The notes: generated from the sequence alone by a model not told the origin. Positions 6,518 through 14,992 are shown, counted from the first letter of the stretch. The stretch is DNA of 43,778 nt from an uncultured Ignavibacteria bacterium (GCA_937924675.1 CALEVL010000275.1:1-43778), one strand, 5' to 3'. Translations and numbers: made by a program.

Positions 6518-9505
6518 TCAAATATTCATACTCAATGCAAGTTCTGTTGCGCTCTCAAAATCCAGTCTTCTTCCCTCCTCAAAGTAATCCGTAAAATCTT
6601 CAACACTTATTTTATCTTGCAGATTCTTGAGTGTTTCGTCATACGCAGATTGCTCTGCTTTCGGGAATACTATCTTCTTGCGTTCAAGAAACTCTTCTTT
6701 CACGAATCCAAGCAGTCGTGCGGCATCGGGAAAATTCCCTGTGGTGCAAAACAATTCCGAGATCCTTAGCAGATTCAAGTCTATGTCTTTTCTGTTTCCC
6801 ATATCACGATAAAGTCTCAAACTCTCCAGATAGTATTGTCTTGCCTTTGTAATGTTTCCTTTGCGGGAAGATGTTTTTCCCAAACCAAACAAATTCACTG
6901 CAACGAGGGAATCAGATTTTAGTTCAGTGGCAATTTTAAGCCCGCTTTCAAAATGCTCTTCAGCAATGTCTATTTGGTTCTTGGCATATTCTACTTTCCC
7001 AAGATTATAGTATGATTCAGCAAATCCTGCCCTTTCACCCATGTCTTCATACATACGTAAAGTTTCATCATAATATTCCTTTGCCTCGTCAAAATCTCCC
7101 CTGTTATAAACCGTATGTCCAAGGTTCAGCAGACATATCACAGTGCCTTCCATATCACTCATCTCTTTCCTTACCTGAAGACTCTCCTTAAGCAGAGCAA
7201 TTGCTTTGTCAAATTCCCCGCGCTCGAATGCAAGTATTCCTACATTATTCAATGTGATCCCAATGCCGAGAGTATCATTAAGTTCTCTTCTTAATATCAG
7301 ACTCTCCTCATAGTAGCGCATTGCCTTTTCATCATCTCCGAGATTGCTGGCAGTATTGCCAAGATTATTAAGGGTTTTGGATATTCCATGCTTGTCTCCG
7401 TTTTTCATGAAAACAGCAAGATTCTCCTCGTAATATTTTATTGCGCCTTCAAACCTGCCCTGATCATACTCATTGATTCCCAGCCGGTTAACAGTGTCGT
7501 TTACTCCTGATTCATCACCTATCTCACGACTCAGTTCCAGACTCTCCAAAAGAAATTTCTTCGCATCTTCGAAATTACTTTTCAGTCTGTGAAAATTTCC
7601 TTTGTGTGACAAAACTTTGCAATAGACAGGATCTATTATTGAAGGTCTGGTTTGCGTGACAATTGTGAGCCATCGCAAAGCTTCCGAATAGTGTCCGCGC
7701 AATTGCCAATAGTATCCCATTGCTCCGGTAAGTTTGTGGGCTTCACTCATATTCGAAGATTCAACTGCCCAAAGAAGACATTTCTCAACATTTCCGCTTT
7801 CGCTCTCCAGAATGGCAATCATTAGAGCATGCCTGATTCCGCGCAATTCTTTACTTGCAGCAACTGCAAATTCGGCAAAGTACTTCAGATGTTTGTCAGC
7901 AATTATATTATGCTCACCCGATTCCCTGAGTTTCTCATCACCATATTGCTTGATTGTTTCAAGCATTCTGAATCTCTTCTTATCTTCATTGAAAATTACA
8001 ATTGACTTCTCAACCAAAAGTGTCATCAAATCAATTACTTCATAACTCTCGATTTTTTCATCGGCACAAATCTCCTCAGCACAATCTAGTGTCCATCCTC
8101 CGGAGAATATGCTAAGTCTGTTCCACAAAGTTTTTTCAACATCTGTAAGAAGATCATAACTCCAGTCAATCAATGCTCTGAGAGTTTGTTGTCTTGGAAG
8201 AGAAGTTCTTCTTCCGCCTGTAAGAAGATGAAAGCGATTACTCAATCTCTCGCTGATCTGTTCAACCGACAATGCTTTCGTTCTTGCAGCCGCAAGCTCT
8301 ATTGCAAGTGGAATTCCGTCAAGCTGAAAACAAATTTGTGCAAGAGCCGGTGCATTGTTGTTGTTAACTCTGAAATTCTGATTAACAGCCAATGCCCTTT
8401 CAATAAACAACCTTACTGACTCAAACTGCGTAAGCTGTTCAGGTGTATCTTTATCATCCGGATTTGGAATTCCAAGCGACAGAATTCGGTGACATTGTTC
8501 ACCGTCTATTCTGAGCGCTTCACGGCTTGTAGCAATTATTTTCAGTTTAGGAATTTTCTTAAGCAGCTCCTGCGTAAATTCTGCTGCCGCATGAACCAGA
8601 TGTTCGCAATTATCGAGTATCAGCAGCAATTCCTTGTCCTTAAGATAATCTATGAGCGTGTGCATTACATTCTCTGACGTCTGCTGTGAAATTTGCAGAG
8701 ATTGAGTTACGATGTCGGGAAGGAGTTCAGGCTCAAGCAATGACGCCAGTTCAACAATCCAGACACCGTCAGCAAATTCATCAATCACATCCGCCCCAAG
8801 CTGCATTGCAAGACGCGTCTTTCCTGCACCTCCTGTTCCTGTAAGAGTAAGTAAGTGAGTTTGTTTGAGGAGATCTCTTACAAGTAACATTTCCTGCTGC
8901 TTCCCTATAAAACTTGTAAGCTGAACAGGAAGATTATTGGGTCTTGCATCAAGTGTCTTAAGAGCTGGGAAATCAATACGAAGTTCAGGTGCGGAAACTT
9001 GAAAGAGCCTTATAGGTTGAATAAGATCTTTCAGCCTGCGTTCACCAAGATCACGGAACGTTGTATCCGTGACATACTTTTCTTGCATAAATCTAACCGT
9101 CTCTTCAGAGATCAGGATCTGTTCGCCATAAGCCGCTGACATTATTCTTGCTGTTCGGGCAAGTGTGATGTAGCCCATATAATTCTTACCATTCCATTCT
9201 GCCTTACCGCAATGAATCCCAATTCTGACTTTTATCACTGCATCTTTCCATTGAAACGAGGCAAGGTTTTTTTGAATAGTAACAGAAGCCCTAACAGCAT
9301 CGACCACATCAGCGAAAGCACAACAGAATGCATCACCGTTTATGTCGAATACATGACCGTTATTAAATTCAACTGCATCTCTTAGAATATTGTTATGTGC
9401 TTCGAGAGCAAAGGGTAATGACTTAGGAAATTGCTGAGCAAGCAAAGTGCTTCCTTCTATGTCAGTGAAAAGAAATGTGAAAATACCGGATGAAACTTTG
9501 AGCAT
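6518..9505 (-). CDS. Class III cyclase domain / NB-ARC-like ATPase / TPR regulator
   Basis: I start at the ATG at 9505 ('MLKVSSGIFTFLFTDIEGST'), because related proteins begin there; an ATG at 9538 is in frame. The 995-residue protein has three parts. Residues 8-175 are a class III nucleotide cyclase domain with metal-binding Asp15 (FTDIEGST) and Asp58 (NGDAF). Residues about 190-520 are an AfsR/MalT-type STAND ATPase with Walker A 'GTGGAGKT' (223-230) and Walker B 'LLLILDNCEHLV'. From about 600 there are many TPR units ('NLGNTASNLGDDEKAMRYYEESL' style). The position normally holding the transition-state Asn is Ala116 ('TLARTAR'), so cyclase activity is doubtful, though this variant may be usual for the subfamily. 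Presumably a cytosolic signal-transduction protein; no DNA-binding domain is seen. REP/RAYT sequences lie on both sides. Confidence 0.9.
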   Translation of the reverse strand: MLKVSSGIFTFLFTDIEGSTLLAQQFPKSLPFALEAHNNILRDAVEFNNGHVFDINGDAFCCAFADVVDAVRASVTIQKNLASFQWKDAVIKVRIGIHCGKAEWNGKNYMGYITLARTARIMSAAYGEQILISEETVRFMQEKYVTDTTFRDLGERRLKDLIQPIRLFQVSAPELRIDFPALKTLDARPNNLPVQLTSFIGKQQEMLLVRDLLKQTHLLTLTGTGGAGKTRLAMQLGADVIDEFADGVWIVELASLLEPELLPDIVTQSLQISQQTSENVMHTLIDYLKDKELLLILDNCEHLVHAAAEFTQELLKKIPKLKIIATSREALRIDGEQCHRILSLGIPNPDDKDTPEQLTQFESVRLFIERALAVNQNFRVNNNNAPALAQICFQLDGIPLAIELAAARTKALSVEQISERLSNRFHLLTGGRRTSLPRQQTLRALIDWSYDLLTDVEKTLWNRLSIFSGGWTLDCAEEICADEKIESYEVIDLMTLLVEKSIVIFNEDKKRFRMLETIKQYGDEKLRESGEHNIIADKHLKYFAEFAVAASKELRGIRHALMIAILESESGNVEKCLLWAVESSNMSEAHKLTGAMGYYWQLRGHYSEALRWLTIVTQTRPSIIDPVYCKVLSHKGNFHRLKSNFEDAKKFLLESLELSREIGDESGVNDTVNRLGINEYDQGRFEGAIKYYEENLAVFMKNGDKHGISKTLNNLGNTASNLGDDEKAMRYYEESLILRRELNDTLGIGITLNNVGILAFERGEFDKAIALLKESLQVRKEMSDMEGTVICLLNLGHTVYNRGDFDEAKEYYDETLRMYEDMGERAGFAESYYNLGKVEYAKNQIDIAEEHFESGLKIATELKSDSLVAVNLFGLGKTSSRKGNITKARQYYLESLRLYRDMGNRKDIDLNLLRISELFCTTGNFPDAARLLGFVKEEFLERKKIVFPKAEQSAYDETLKNLQDKISVEDFTDYFEEGRRLDFESATELALSMNI

Positions 9506-9920
9506 AAATACAATTTGACGCAAATTAAAGTAATGCACATTAAATAAGTATGGAGTAAGTTATTGCCAAAGATTAGAACATTGCAATTCCGATTGTCCCC
9601 ACACTTGCTTCCCGCTCGTTCACAAACTCCAGTTTGTGAACGCACTTGCAAATGAAACTCCGTTTCATATCTATTCTACTCGTTACAAAGCTTTCCGCTC
9701 GTTCACAAACTCCTGTTTGGGAACGCACTTGCACATGAAACTCCGTTTCATATCTCTTTATTGCTCGCTCACAAGCTCTATAATAAAATACTTGCCCGCT
9801 CTCGCTCGTTCACAAACTCCTGTTTGTGAACGCACTTGCACATGAAACTCCGTTTCTTATCCCTAAAAGTATAATTACATTTGTTACGTCGAATGTGAAC
9901 ATATTAAAGGAGAAGAAATC
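9506..9920. other. Intergenic region with REP units and transposase leader
   Basis: The stretch holds the promoter side of the minus-strand regulator gene, three 57-base REP units (listed separately) and, at 9907-9912, an AAGGAG ribosome site before the transposase frame. Short open frames here are caused by the repeats. Confidence 0.6.
9614..9860 (+). repeat. Three 57-base double-hairpin REP units
   Basis: Units occupy 9614-9670, 9697-9753 and 9804-9860. Each has a 10-12-bp hairpin (GTTCACAAACT / AGTTTGTGAAC in the first), the constant 'GCACTTGCA', and a second short hairpin (ATGAAA / TTTCAT). Spacers between units are unrelated. They lie immediately upstream of the transposase gene, as REP sequences commonly do beside RAYT genes. 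Confidence 0.8.
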
Positions 9921-10454
9921 ATGAAAAGCAGATACAGGATCATCGATGAGAAACAGCTCTACTTTGTCACCTCTACAGTTCAAAAATGGATTCCGGTTTT
10001 TACAAGCGAAAAGTATTTTGAGATTCTTACCGGCTCTTTTAAATATTCACAAAGAGAAAAGAATCTTAAAATTTATTCTTATGTAATTCTCGACAATCAT
10101 TTCCATTCAGTTCTCAGTGGAAATAATCTTAGTCAAACTATTGCATCAATAAAGAGTTATACGGCCAGGACGATAATTGATCTGCTGAAAGCAGACAAAA
10201 AAGACTGGCTTCTTAATCAACTTGAGTATTACAAATTGAAGCATAAATCCAATAGTGAACATCAGTTTTGGCAGGAAGGTTTTCATCCGCAAATGATCTA
10301 AAGCGAGGAAGTATTCAGACAAAAAGTTGAATACATACATTTCAATCCTGTAAGAAGAGGACTTGTCAGGGAGCCTGAGCATTGGAGATACAGTTCTGCC
10401 GCCTCTTATACTCTTGGTGTAAAAGGAGAACTGGAAATTGACAATCTGGAATAG
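9921..10454 (+). pseudogene. REP-associated tyrosine transposase (RAYT, IS200/Y1 family) with internal stop
   Basis: The frame starts at an ATG with AAGGAG nine bases upstream. It encodes a Y1 transposase: the HUH motif is H60-F61-H62 in 'VILDNHFHSVL', and the likely catalytic tyrosine is Y80 in 'SIKSYTARTI'. A TAA at 10299-10301 stops translation after 126 residues ('FWQEGFHPQMI'), but the same frame continues for 50 further codons with the family's C-terminus ('SEEVFRQKVEYIHFNPVRRG', 'EHWRYSSA') to a TAG at 10452. One substitution, for example CAA to TAA, would explain this. Family members normally run through without a stop. HUH and Tyr lie before the stop, so a shortened protein could exist, but loss of function is more likely. 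REP repeats flank both sides, as expected for a RAYT with its substrate repeats. Confidence 0.85.
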
Positions 10455-10479
10455 AGCTAATTTCATGAATTAATTGAAG

Positions 10480-10700
10480 CAGAGCTTCTTTAACAAGTGC
10501 GAACCCAAACAGGAGTTTGGGTACGAGCATAGTATGGGTATGAGCATAAATGTTTTCAGACAGTCTGAGGAGTTTGGGTACGAGCATAGTTTGGGTTCGA
10601 GCATAAACGTTTTCGGACAGTCTGAGGAGTTTGGGTATGAGCATAGTTTGCGTACGACCACAAACGTTTTCCGACAGTCTGGGAGTTTGGGTACGAGCAT
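10480..10700 (+). repeat. Right-end repeat block with 57-bp tandem units
   Basis: Two full 57-bp tandem copies (10546-10602, 10603-10659) and a third partial copy (10660-10698) follow the transposase. Each contains 'CGGACAGTCTGAGGAGTTTG', in which CAGAC-A-GTCTG is palindromic, then 'GGTACGAGCATAG'. A partial unit precedes them from 10505. An inverted copy of the same motif occurs at 6139-6171. 57 is a multiple of three, so a spurious open frame of 88 codons crosses the block. Confidence 0.75.
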
Positions 10701-10767
10701 TGTAATAATAAAAAAAATTAGAGTAATGCACTTTAAGTAAATATGATGTAAGTTATTAACCAAAAAT

Positions 10768-11100
10768 TTGAAAGTGGAAAGTGTACATGACAGCAAGCGT
10801 GTCTTGCTTGGAATATTGTTAGGAATACTACTTCTGGTAATTACATCCGGAGTTTCTGCCTTATCAGTCTTCATGGTGTCATTACTTGTATTCGGTTGCG
10901 TTAGCAGTCCGCCGGACTGGCTTTTCTCTGTGATATTCTTCGGCTTTCCTATACCATTGGTAATATCATCAATACTAATCCCTTATCTATACATAAAGAG
11001 AAGTAAAGCGAGTCTGATTGTATTATCGGCAGTTTCAGGATTATTTTCGAGTTGCATGATCTTCTTTGTTTGGTTCCTTTTGCTGACGAGATACTGCTGA
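10768..11100 (+). CDS. Small membrane protein, unknown
   Basis: A 110-codon frame begins with TTG at 10768; there is no upstream ATG, and a GTG at 10774 is an alternative. The product is strongly hydrophobic, with three probable membrane helices at about residues 12-45 (possibly two), 52-72 and 80-106, separated by 'SSPPDW' and 'YIKRSK'. I recognise no family. The REP block lies just before it, and the 21-bp array begins about 100 bases after its stop, towards the converging gene at 11868. The hydrophobic profile argues for a real gene, but the start codon and lack of a clear ribosome site lower confidence. Confidence 0.5.
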   Translation: MKVESVHDSKRVLLGILLGILLLVITSGVSALSVFMVSLLVFGCVSSPPDWLFSVIFFGFPIPLVISSILIPYLYIKRSKASLIVLSAVSGLFSSCMIFFVWFLLLTRYC

Positions 11101-11198
11101 AGTGAGATGTGAGTGTAAAGGTGTGAGGTCAGGTAGTATTTTTCTTCATGGCTTTTGAATCGGTCCCCTCAAATTCAGTGAACAAAAGTTCAATTTCA

Positions 11199-11849
11199 GT
11201 TTTTCGAAGTGGTGAATATGTTTTTCGAAAGGACATAAATGCATTTCCAACTCATTGAACAACATTTCCTAAAGGTGCAAATGTGTTTCCGGAACGGTGC
11301 AGTTTATTTCCGGAGGTTATCAGTGTATTTCCAAATGACATCTGACAATTTCAAAAGGCAATCACATTACTTCTAAACTGTATCAAACATTTTCCAGGCG
11401 GTGCAAATCTATTTCCAAAAGTAATAAGTTTATTTCCAAATGCAATCAGTGTGTTTCCAATAGCAATCAGTTCATTTCCGGAGGCAATCATTGAACTTCC
11501 GTTCACTTGAAATGTTCTTCCGGAAACACTGTGAGTTCTTACAGAAGCAAGATTAGTTCATTCAGCAATAGATTTAAGTCTTAAGGCAGTTAAAAATGTT
11601 CTTACAAAGACATGCAATATCTATACAATTCCGGAATTAATTCTTAGAACCACAATTTCAATTCTTAGAAACATAAACCATATTCTTAACTATACGCTCC
11701 GGAGTCTTAGTGTTGTAATCAGACGGCATACAAAAGCGTGAAGAAATCTTAAACAAGAGCAGTAAGTTCTTAAAGATGAAACTTGAGTTCTTCTTCTGAA
11801 ACAAACTGTCCTTACAAATGTGTAAACAGTTCTTCGACTTGCCACAATT
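11199..11849. repeat. Degenerate tandem array: 31 units of exactly 21 bp
   Basis: Cutting the sequence every 21 bases from 11199 gives 31 aligned units with no insertion or deletion. By hand count, unit position 6 is T in 31 of 31 and position 5 is T in 28 of 31. Units 1-14 are of the type xxxTTTCC (position 4 is T in 13 of 14), units 15-31 of the type xxxCTTAx (position 4 is C in 16 of 17); position 7 is C in all of units 1-16 and A in 12 of the last 15. The best-matching neighbours are units 12-14 (about 11430-11492), sharing 'GCAATCA'. Stops interrupt every frame on both strands, so it is not a present-day gene. It fills the space between two convergent genes. It is not a CRISPR: there is no constant repeat plus unique spacer. 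Confidence 0.85.
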
Positions 11850-11867
11850 CAAGAAAATGAAAACAAT

Positions 11868-12701
11868 TTACTTCCCGGTTTCAATCTTCCCGGTAGTGTG
11901 ATCCAATTCAGAGCCGAACATACTATGCGGGATGAGAAAAATTGCAAGAAGTATAATCGATGCGGCTATTGCCCACGCGCGATTTGATTCATCTTTCTTA
12001 ATTTTAAGATATGCAACCAGCCATCCGATGAAGGCGATAAGAGTTTTGTTATCCGTGAGATCCTGTCCGAACGGCCAGCCGGTCCAGAATTCACCGAAAG
12101 CAAATTTTTGAACCACCGGTCCGAGGAACAATCCTCCAATACCAAGCAATACAAAGGTTAACATTGACATCTTCAGTGTGTTGCTTCCTTTGGTCAGGGC
12201 TTCAAGCCCGGTCCTTGTAGAAAGAAGCATTGCGCCAAACATGCATATAACGTGAGGGATCAATATATACAAAGGCACTGCTCCTTTGAAACGAATCACG
12301 ACAGGATTCTCGGTAAGCAGGTATTCCTTGATGCCATCATTTAGAATTACAATGTATTCAAGTTTGCCCGCAGGCGGTTGCGGAGGCAATGATGCTATAA
12401 TATTGTCCTCATAGGAATTGAAGAAAGCACTTTTCCATTCATCGTTGCTTCTGTATCTCCTGTAATCAATTCTTCCGCTGAAACCCTGCGTGTTTCCTTT
12501 CACAACAATTTCTGCCGGGATATGGCTTTCATTTGAGGTTAGCAGCTTAAACTCGAGCAGATTTTCGTTGATAATAATTCTTCCGCTAACAGGATAAGTC
12601 GGACCGGTAACCCTTTGGTAGTAAGCAATAGCCAGCGTGAAAACAATGGACAAAATCCACAAAGTCCAAGATATCATTTTTCGTTTTCTGTAATCGTCCA
12701 A
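11868..12701 (-). CDS. Multi-pass membrane protein, unknown (277 aa)
   Basis: The frame starts at a TTG at 12701 ('MDDYRKRKMISW'); an in-frame ATG at 12677 would drop the basic stretch that should orient the first membrane helix, so I keep the longer form. Residues 10-27 are one membrane helix, residues 30-135 a beta-rich region probably outside the cytoplasm ('VSGRIIINENLLEFKLL', 'ASLPPQPPAGKLEYIVIL'), and residues 140-265 contain four more helices. The layout resembles small membrane proteins of unknown function found with respiratory genes in Bacteroidota, but I cannot name the family. The stop lies 19 bases from the end of the 21-bp array. Confidence 0.8.
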   Translation of the reverse strand: MDDYRKRKMISWTLWILSIVFTLAIAYYQRVTGPTYPVSGRIIINENLLEFKLLTSNESHIPAEIVVKGNTQGFSGRIDYRRYRSNDEWKSAFFNSYEDNIIASLPPQPPAGKLEYIVILNDGIKEYLLTENPVVIRFKGAVPLYILIPHVICMFGAMLLSTRTGLEALTKGSNTLKMSMLTFVLLGIGGLFLGPVVQKFAFGEFWTGWPFGQDLTDNKTLIAFIGWLVAYLKIKKDESNRAWAIAASIILLAIFLIPHSMFGSELDHTTGKIETGK

Positions 12702-13080
12702 AACAGTTTGATTTTGAATAGAAAATTCTGACTGTAAAAATATGAAATTTAATGGTCAAATTCTGTTATTACCCGATATGGTTTTAATTGCCCGCAGTAT
12801 AAAGATTCGATTTGCGCAGAAGGCCGGTTTACCCGTCAAGGACGGGCATGCATTCCTGCCATATAAGGAATGCTGCAGGGATGATACACGGACCTACTTT
12901 AACTACGAATCTCCAGGTGGTGAAGTCACTACTCCGTAGAGCCCTGCATGCGCTGGGAGGCATATTGGGGAGATGTTCGTCTCTCTATTTGGAGACACTC
13001 ACCTTAAAGGGGGTGAGCCGAATCCCATCTGCCTAACGACACGCCCCCCTTAAGAGGCTGTCTAAAAACTTGTCGTCCCC

Positions 13081-13124
13081 GCCCGCCTGCGGAAAGTGCT
13101 GAAATTCAGTATTCTTCGGGCAGG
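13081..13124 (+). repeat. 44-base dispersed repeat, copy 1
   Basis: It runs from GCCCGCCTGCG to CTTCGGGCAGG with 'TTCAGTATTCTTCGGGCAG' at the right. Two other copies lie at 22586-22629 and 43736-43778, all in the same orientation and in gene-free DNA. Confidence 0.8.
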
Positions 13125-13319
13125 TTTACCCGGCAAGGACGTACCCGCCTGCAAAGAATGTACTTGAATTGTCATCTGGGAGCAGGAGTGTTTCTATCGG
13201 GGACACATCTAAATTGATCAGTTTTCTGTGTGGATTCTCGCCTGGAACACGTGGGAATGACAGAAAGGGTAGGTTTTTGGGACAAACTCATAAGAAGGGG
13301 GTGACCAGTTATTCATATT

Positions 13320-13349
13320 CTCGTTCACAAGTCACAGCTTGGCAACGAG
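13320..13349. repeat. REP-like hairpin
   Basis: Arms CTCGTTCACAAG and CTTGGCAACGAG pair over 10 of 12 positions around a 6-base loop. The stem start resembles the long hairpin of the 57-base REP units (CTCGTTCACAAAC), so it may be a relative of them. Confidence 0.5.
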
Positions 13350-13358
13350 AAAGAATAT

Positions 13359-13391
13359 AAAAAAAGGCCTGCTCATTTCTAAGCAGGCCTT
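13359..13391 (-). terminator. Rho-independent terminator of the marR-nmrA operon
   Basis: A perfect 10-bp stem (AAGGCCTGCT at 13364-13373, AGCAGGCCTT at 13382-13391) with an 8-base loop is followed on the minus strand by a run of T. It lies 22 bases after the nmrA-like stop. Confidence 0.9.
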
Positions 13392-13413
13392 GTGAATTGA
13401 TACTGATGTTAAT

Positions 13414-14271
13414 TTAGTTCTTTGATGATTCCAGCCACTGCTCAAATGACTTGAGCTTTGGGTGGATTGCCTTTAGTTCTGAAATATTTGCCTCGTATCC
13501 TTTATCCATAAACCACTGAAACATGTCAGCCATTTCTTTGCTGTTCGCACGCAATACATCAACCGGCAGTTCACTGAATTCAGCACTCTTCCCGAAAAGT
13601 TTTCCATAGATGCTTGCAACTTCCGGCATCGAGATTTCATCACCCGCGAGTTCGATCTCTTTCTTGTTGTACTTGTCAGGCTCTGCAAATATTATCCTCG
13701 TGAATTCTCCAATGTCATCAACAGCAACCATCTGAAGCTTTGTGTCATTCTTCATTGCCATTACAAGTTTGAGCACACCATTCTCTTCTGTCGGCTTGAA
13801 CCATGCGTTGAAGTTTTCCATGAAAAATACAGGTCTTAAAATTGTGTAATTCATTCCGGTATCTTTGAGATGTTTTTCCAATACGGCTTTCACATCAAAG
13901 TGCGGCAAGCCGGTGTTTCTTTCTGCGCCGCCAACTGAAGTCATTAGAAAATGTTCTACACCCGACTTCTTGGCTGCATCGATCAGATTCATTCCCTGTT
14001 TCAATTCACCTTCGTATCCGTGCTCCCAGAAGTTCTGAACGCTGAACACTCCGTAAACTCCTTCAAGCGCTTTCTCCAAAGAGGCAACATCATTAAGATC
14101 GCCCTTTACTACTTCAACGCCAAGTTTCCTGAGTTCTTCGGCAGCCGGCTTCGTATCATCTCTTGTAATTGCTCTCAGCTTCCAGCCGTCTTTTAGAAGA
14201 TGCCTTATAGCTGCGCCACCCTGATTACCTGTTGCACCTGTTACCAATATTACTTTTTCGGATTTTTCCAT
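13414..14271 (-). CDS. NmrA-like NAD(P)-binding protein
   Basis: I start at ATG 14271 ('MEKSEKVILVTGATGNQGG'); the frame is open further upstream but would overlap the preceding gene and precede the Rossmann start by 25 residues. The 285-residue product has the GxxGxxG nucleotide-binding turn (G12, G15, G18), 'VEVVKGDLNDVASLEKAL' and 'VEHFLMTSVGGAERNTGLPH', which fit the NmrA/HSCARG branch of atypical short-chain dehydrogenases. Such proteins bind NADP and act as redox sensors or quinone reductases; the substrate cannot be told. It is the last gene of a four-gene operon behind a MarR regulator and ends at a perfect terminator. Family call is firm, role inferred. Confidence 0.88.
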   Translation of the reverse strand: MEKSEKVILVTGATGNQGGAAIRHLLKDGWKLRAITRDDTKPAAEELRKLGVEVVKGDLNDVASLEKALEGVYGVFSVQNFWEHGYEGELKQGMNLIDAAKKSGVEHFLMTSVGGAERNTGLPHFDVKAVLEKHLKDTGMNYTILRPVFFMENFNAWFKPTEENGVLKLVMAMKNDTKLQMVAVDDIGEFTRIIFAEPDKYNKKEIELAGDEISMPEVASIYGKLFGKSAEFSELPVDVLRANSKEMADMFQWFMDKGYEANISELKAIHPKLKSFEQWLESSKN

Positions 14272-14287
14272 ATTATTTATTTTTTTG

Positions 14288-14992
14288 TTAAAGTTTTTCA
14301 AAAAGATCAGTAAGCAACTGACCGTGGTTTTCGTTGAACAGTTCAAAACTTACTTCATGCATGATCTGAGACTTTATTCCGGAATCGAGAATTACATCTT
14401 CATAAGTTACATAGCAATCCAGCGCTTGATGACACTTTTTTATATCCTCATCACTAACCGTTACTATGCATTTGATATCCTCCGGTGAAGAATATGATAG
14501 TTTAAAGTGATCCTGCATACTTGCTGACTCTTTGTTCATGGTATAGAATGCAAGTCTCTTGAGAAAATTATGGTCATCTTTCAATTCGCAATACACTCTC
14601 TTTACAACTGCATGAGTTACGAGATGATCATGAAACCCGCTGATTCCATGCACTGCGTATGTTACCAAAACATCCGGCTTCAATCTTATAATTTCGTCGC
14701 AAATGATGTTCTCAATTATTCTCGGATCCAACCATTTCAATCCACTATCAGGCAGATTTAGAATGGTCAGTCCTTTAAGATTCAAAACTTTTGCAACGTC
14801 TTTCATTTCCTTCGCCCGGACATCACCCATTTGTTCAACAGAATATCCAAACTTCTCTCTTTGCTTTGTAGCTCCTCCTTTGGTCAGTGTCAGGAGATAA
14901 ACTTCATGTCCGTCTCTGGACTGCTTATTCAATACCTGACCTATTCCAAAGCTCTCATCATCGGGATGTGGAAAAATATATAATACTTTCAT
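14288..14992 (-). CDS. PIG-L/LmbE family deacetylase
   Basis: The 234-residue protein has the family's zinc motif near its N-terminus, 'PHPDDE' (residues 8-13), and the second histidine motif 'FHDHLVTH' (120-127). These enzymes are zinc-dependent N-deacetylases acting on N-acetylglucosaminyl groups; in Bacteroidota some (BshB) act in bacillithiol synthesis. The presence of a YpdA gene in the window makes a bacillithiol role possible, but the sequence alone does not decide this and the operon context (MarR, YceI, NmrA) does not suggest it. No signal peptide, so cytosolic. It is 16 bases upstream of the nmrA-like gene. Confidence 0.85.
   Translation of the reverse strand: MKVLYIFPHPDDESFGIGQVLNKQSRDGHEVYLLTLTKGGATKQREKFGYSVEQMGDVRAKEMKDVAKVLNLKGLTILNLPDSGLKWLDPRIIENIICDEIIRLKPDVLVTYAVHGISGFHDHLVTHAVVKRVYCELKDDHNFLKRLAFYTMNKESASMQDHFKLSYSSPEDIKCIVTVSDEDIKKCHQALDCYVTYEDVILDSGIKSQIMHEVSFELFNENHGQLLTDLFEKL

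Larger units (their letters stand above)
12702..13358. other. Gene-free region of repeat fragments
   Basis: No frame here is convincing. The stretch holds inverted repeats (GCATTCC / GGAATGC at about 12850-12873), a copy of the 44-base dispersed repeat (13081-13124) and a REP-like hairpin (13320-13349, CTCGTT...AACGAG). 'GTCCCCGCCCGCC' and 'ACCCGGCAAGGACG' type segments recur. It looks like accumulated intergenic repeats. The promoter of the gene starting at 12701 should lie at its left edge. Confidence 0.6.

Noticed and set aside
10474..10740. Plus-strand frame of 88 codons with a 19-residue repeat
   Set aside because: The frame is open only because the 57-bp REP units are a multiple of three; no ribosome site or family.
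10470..10874. Minus-strand frame of 134 codons
   Set aside because: Shadow of the same REP block.
11199..11849. CRISPR array
   Set aside because: There is no constant repeat alternating with unique spacers, and no cas gene is near.
11658..11852. Minus-strand frame of 64 codons in the 21-bp array
   Set aside because: It covers only the last nine units and stops like all frames there. It shows a Lys every seven residues, which I report as part of the array finding, not as a gene.
12742..12939. Plus-strand frame of 65 codons
   Set aside because: It spans repeat fragments and has no recognisable protein features.
14288..14992. Naming the PIG-L deacetylase bshB1
   Set aside because: The zinc motifs are family-wide and the operon does not contain other bacillithiol genes.
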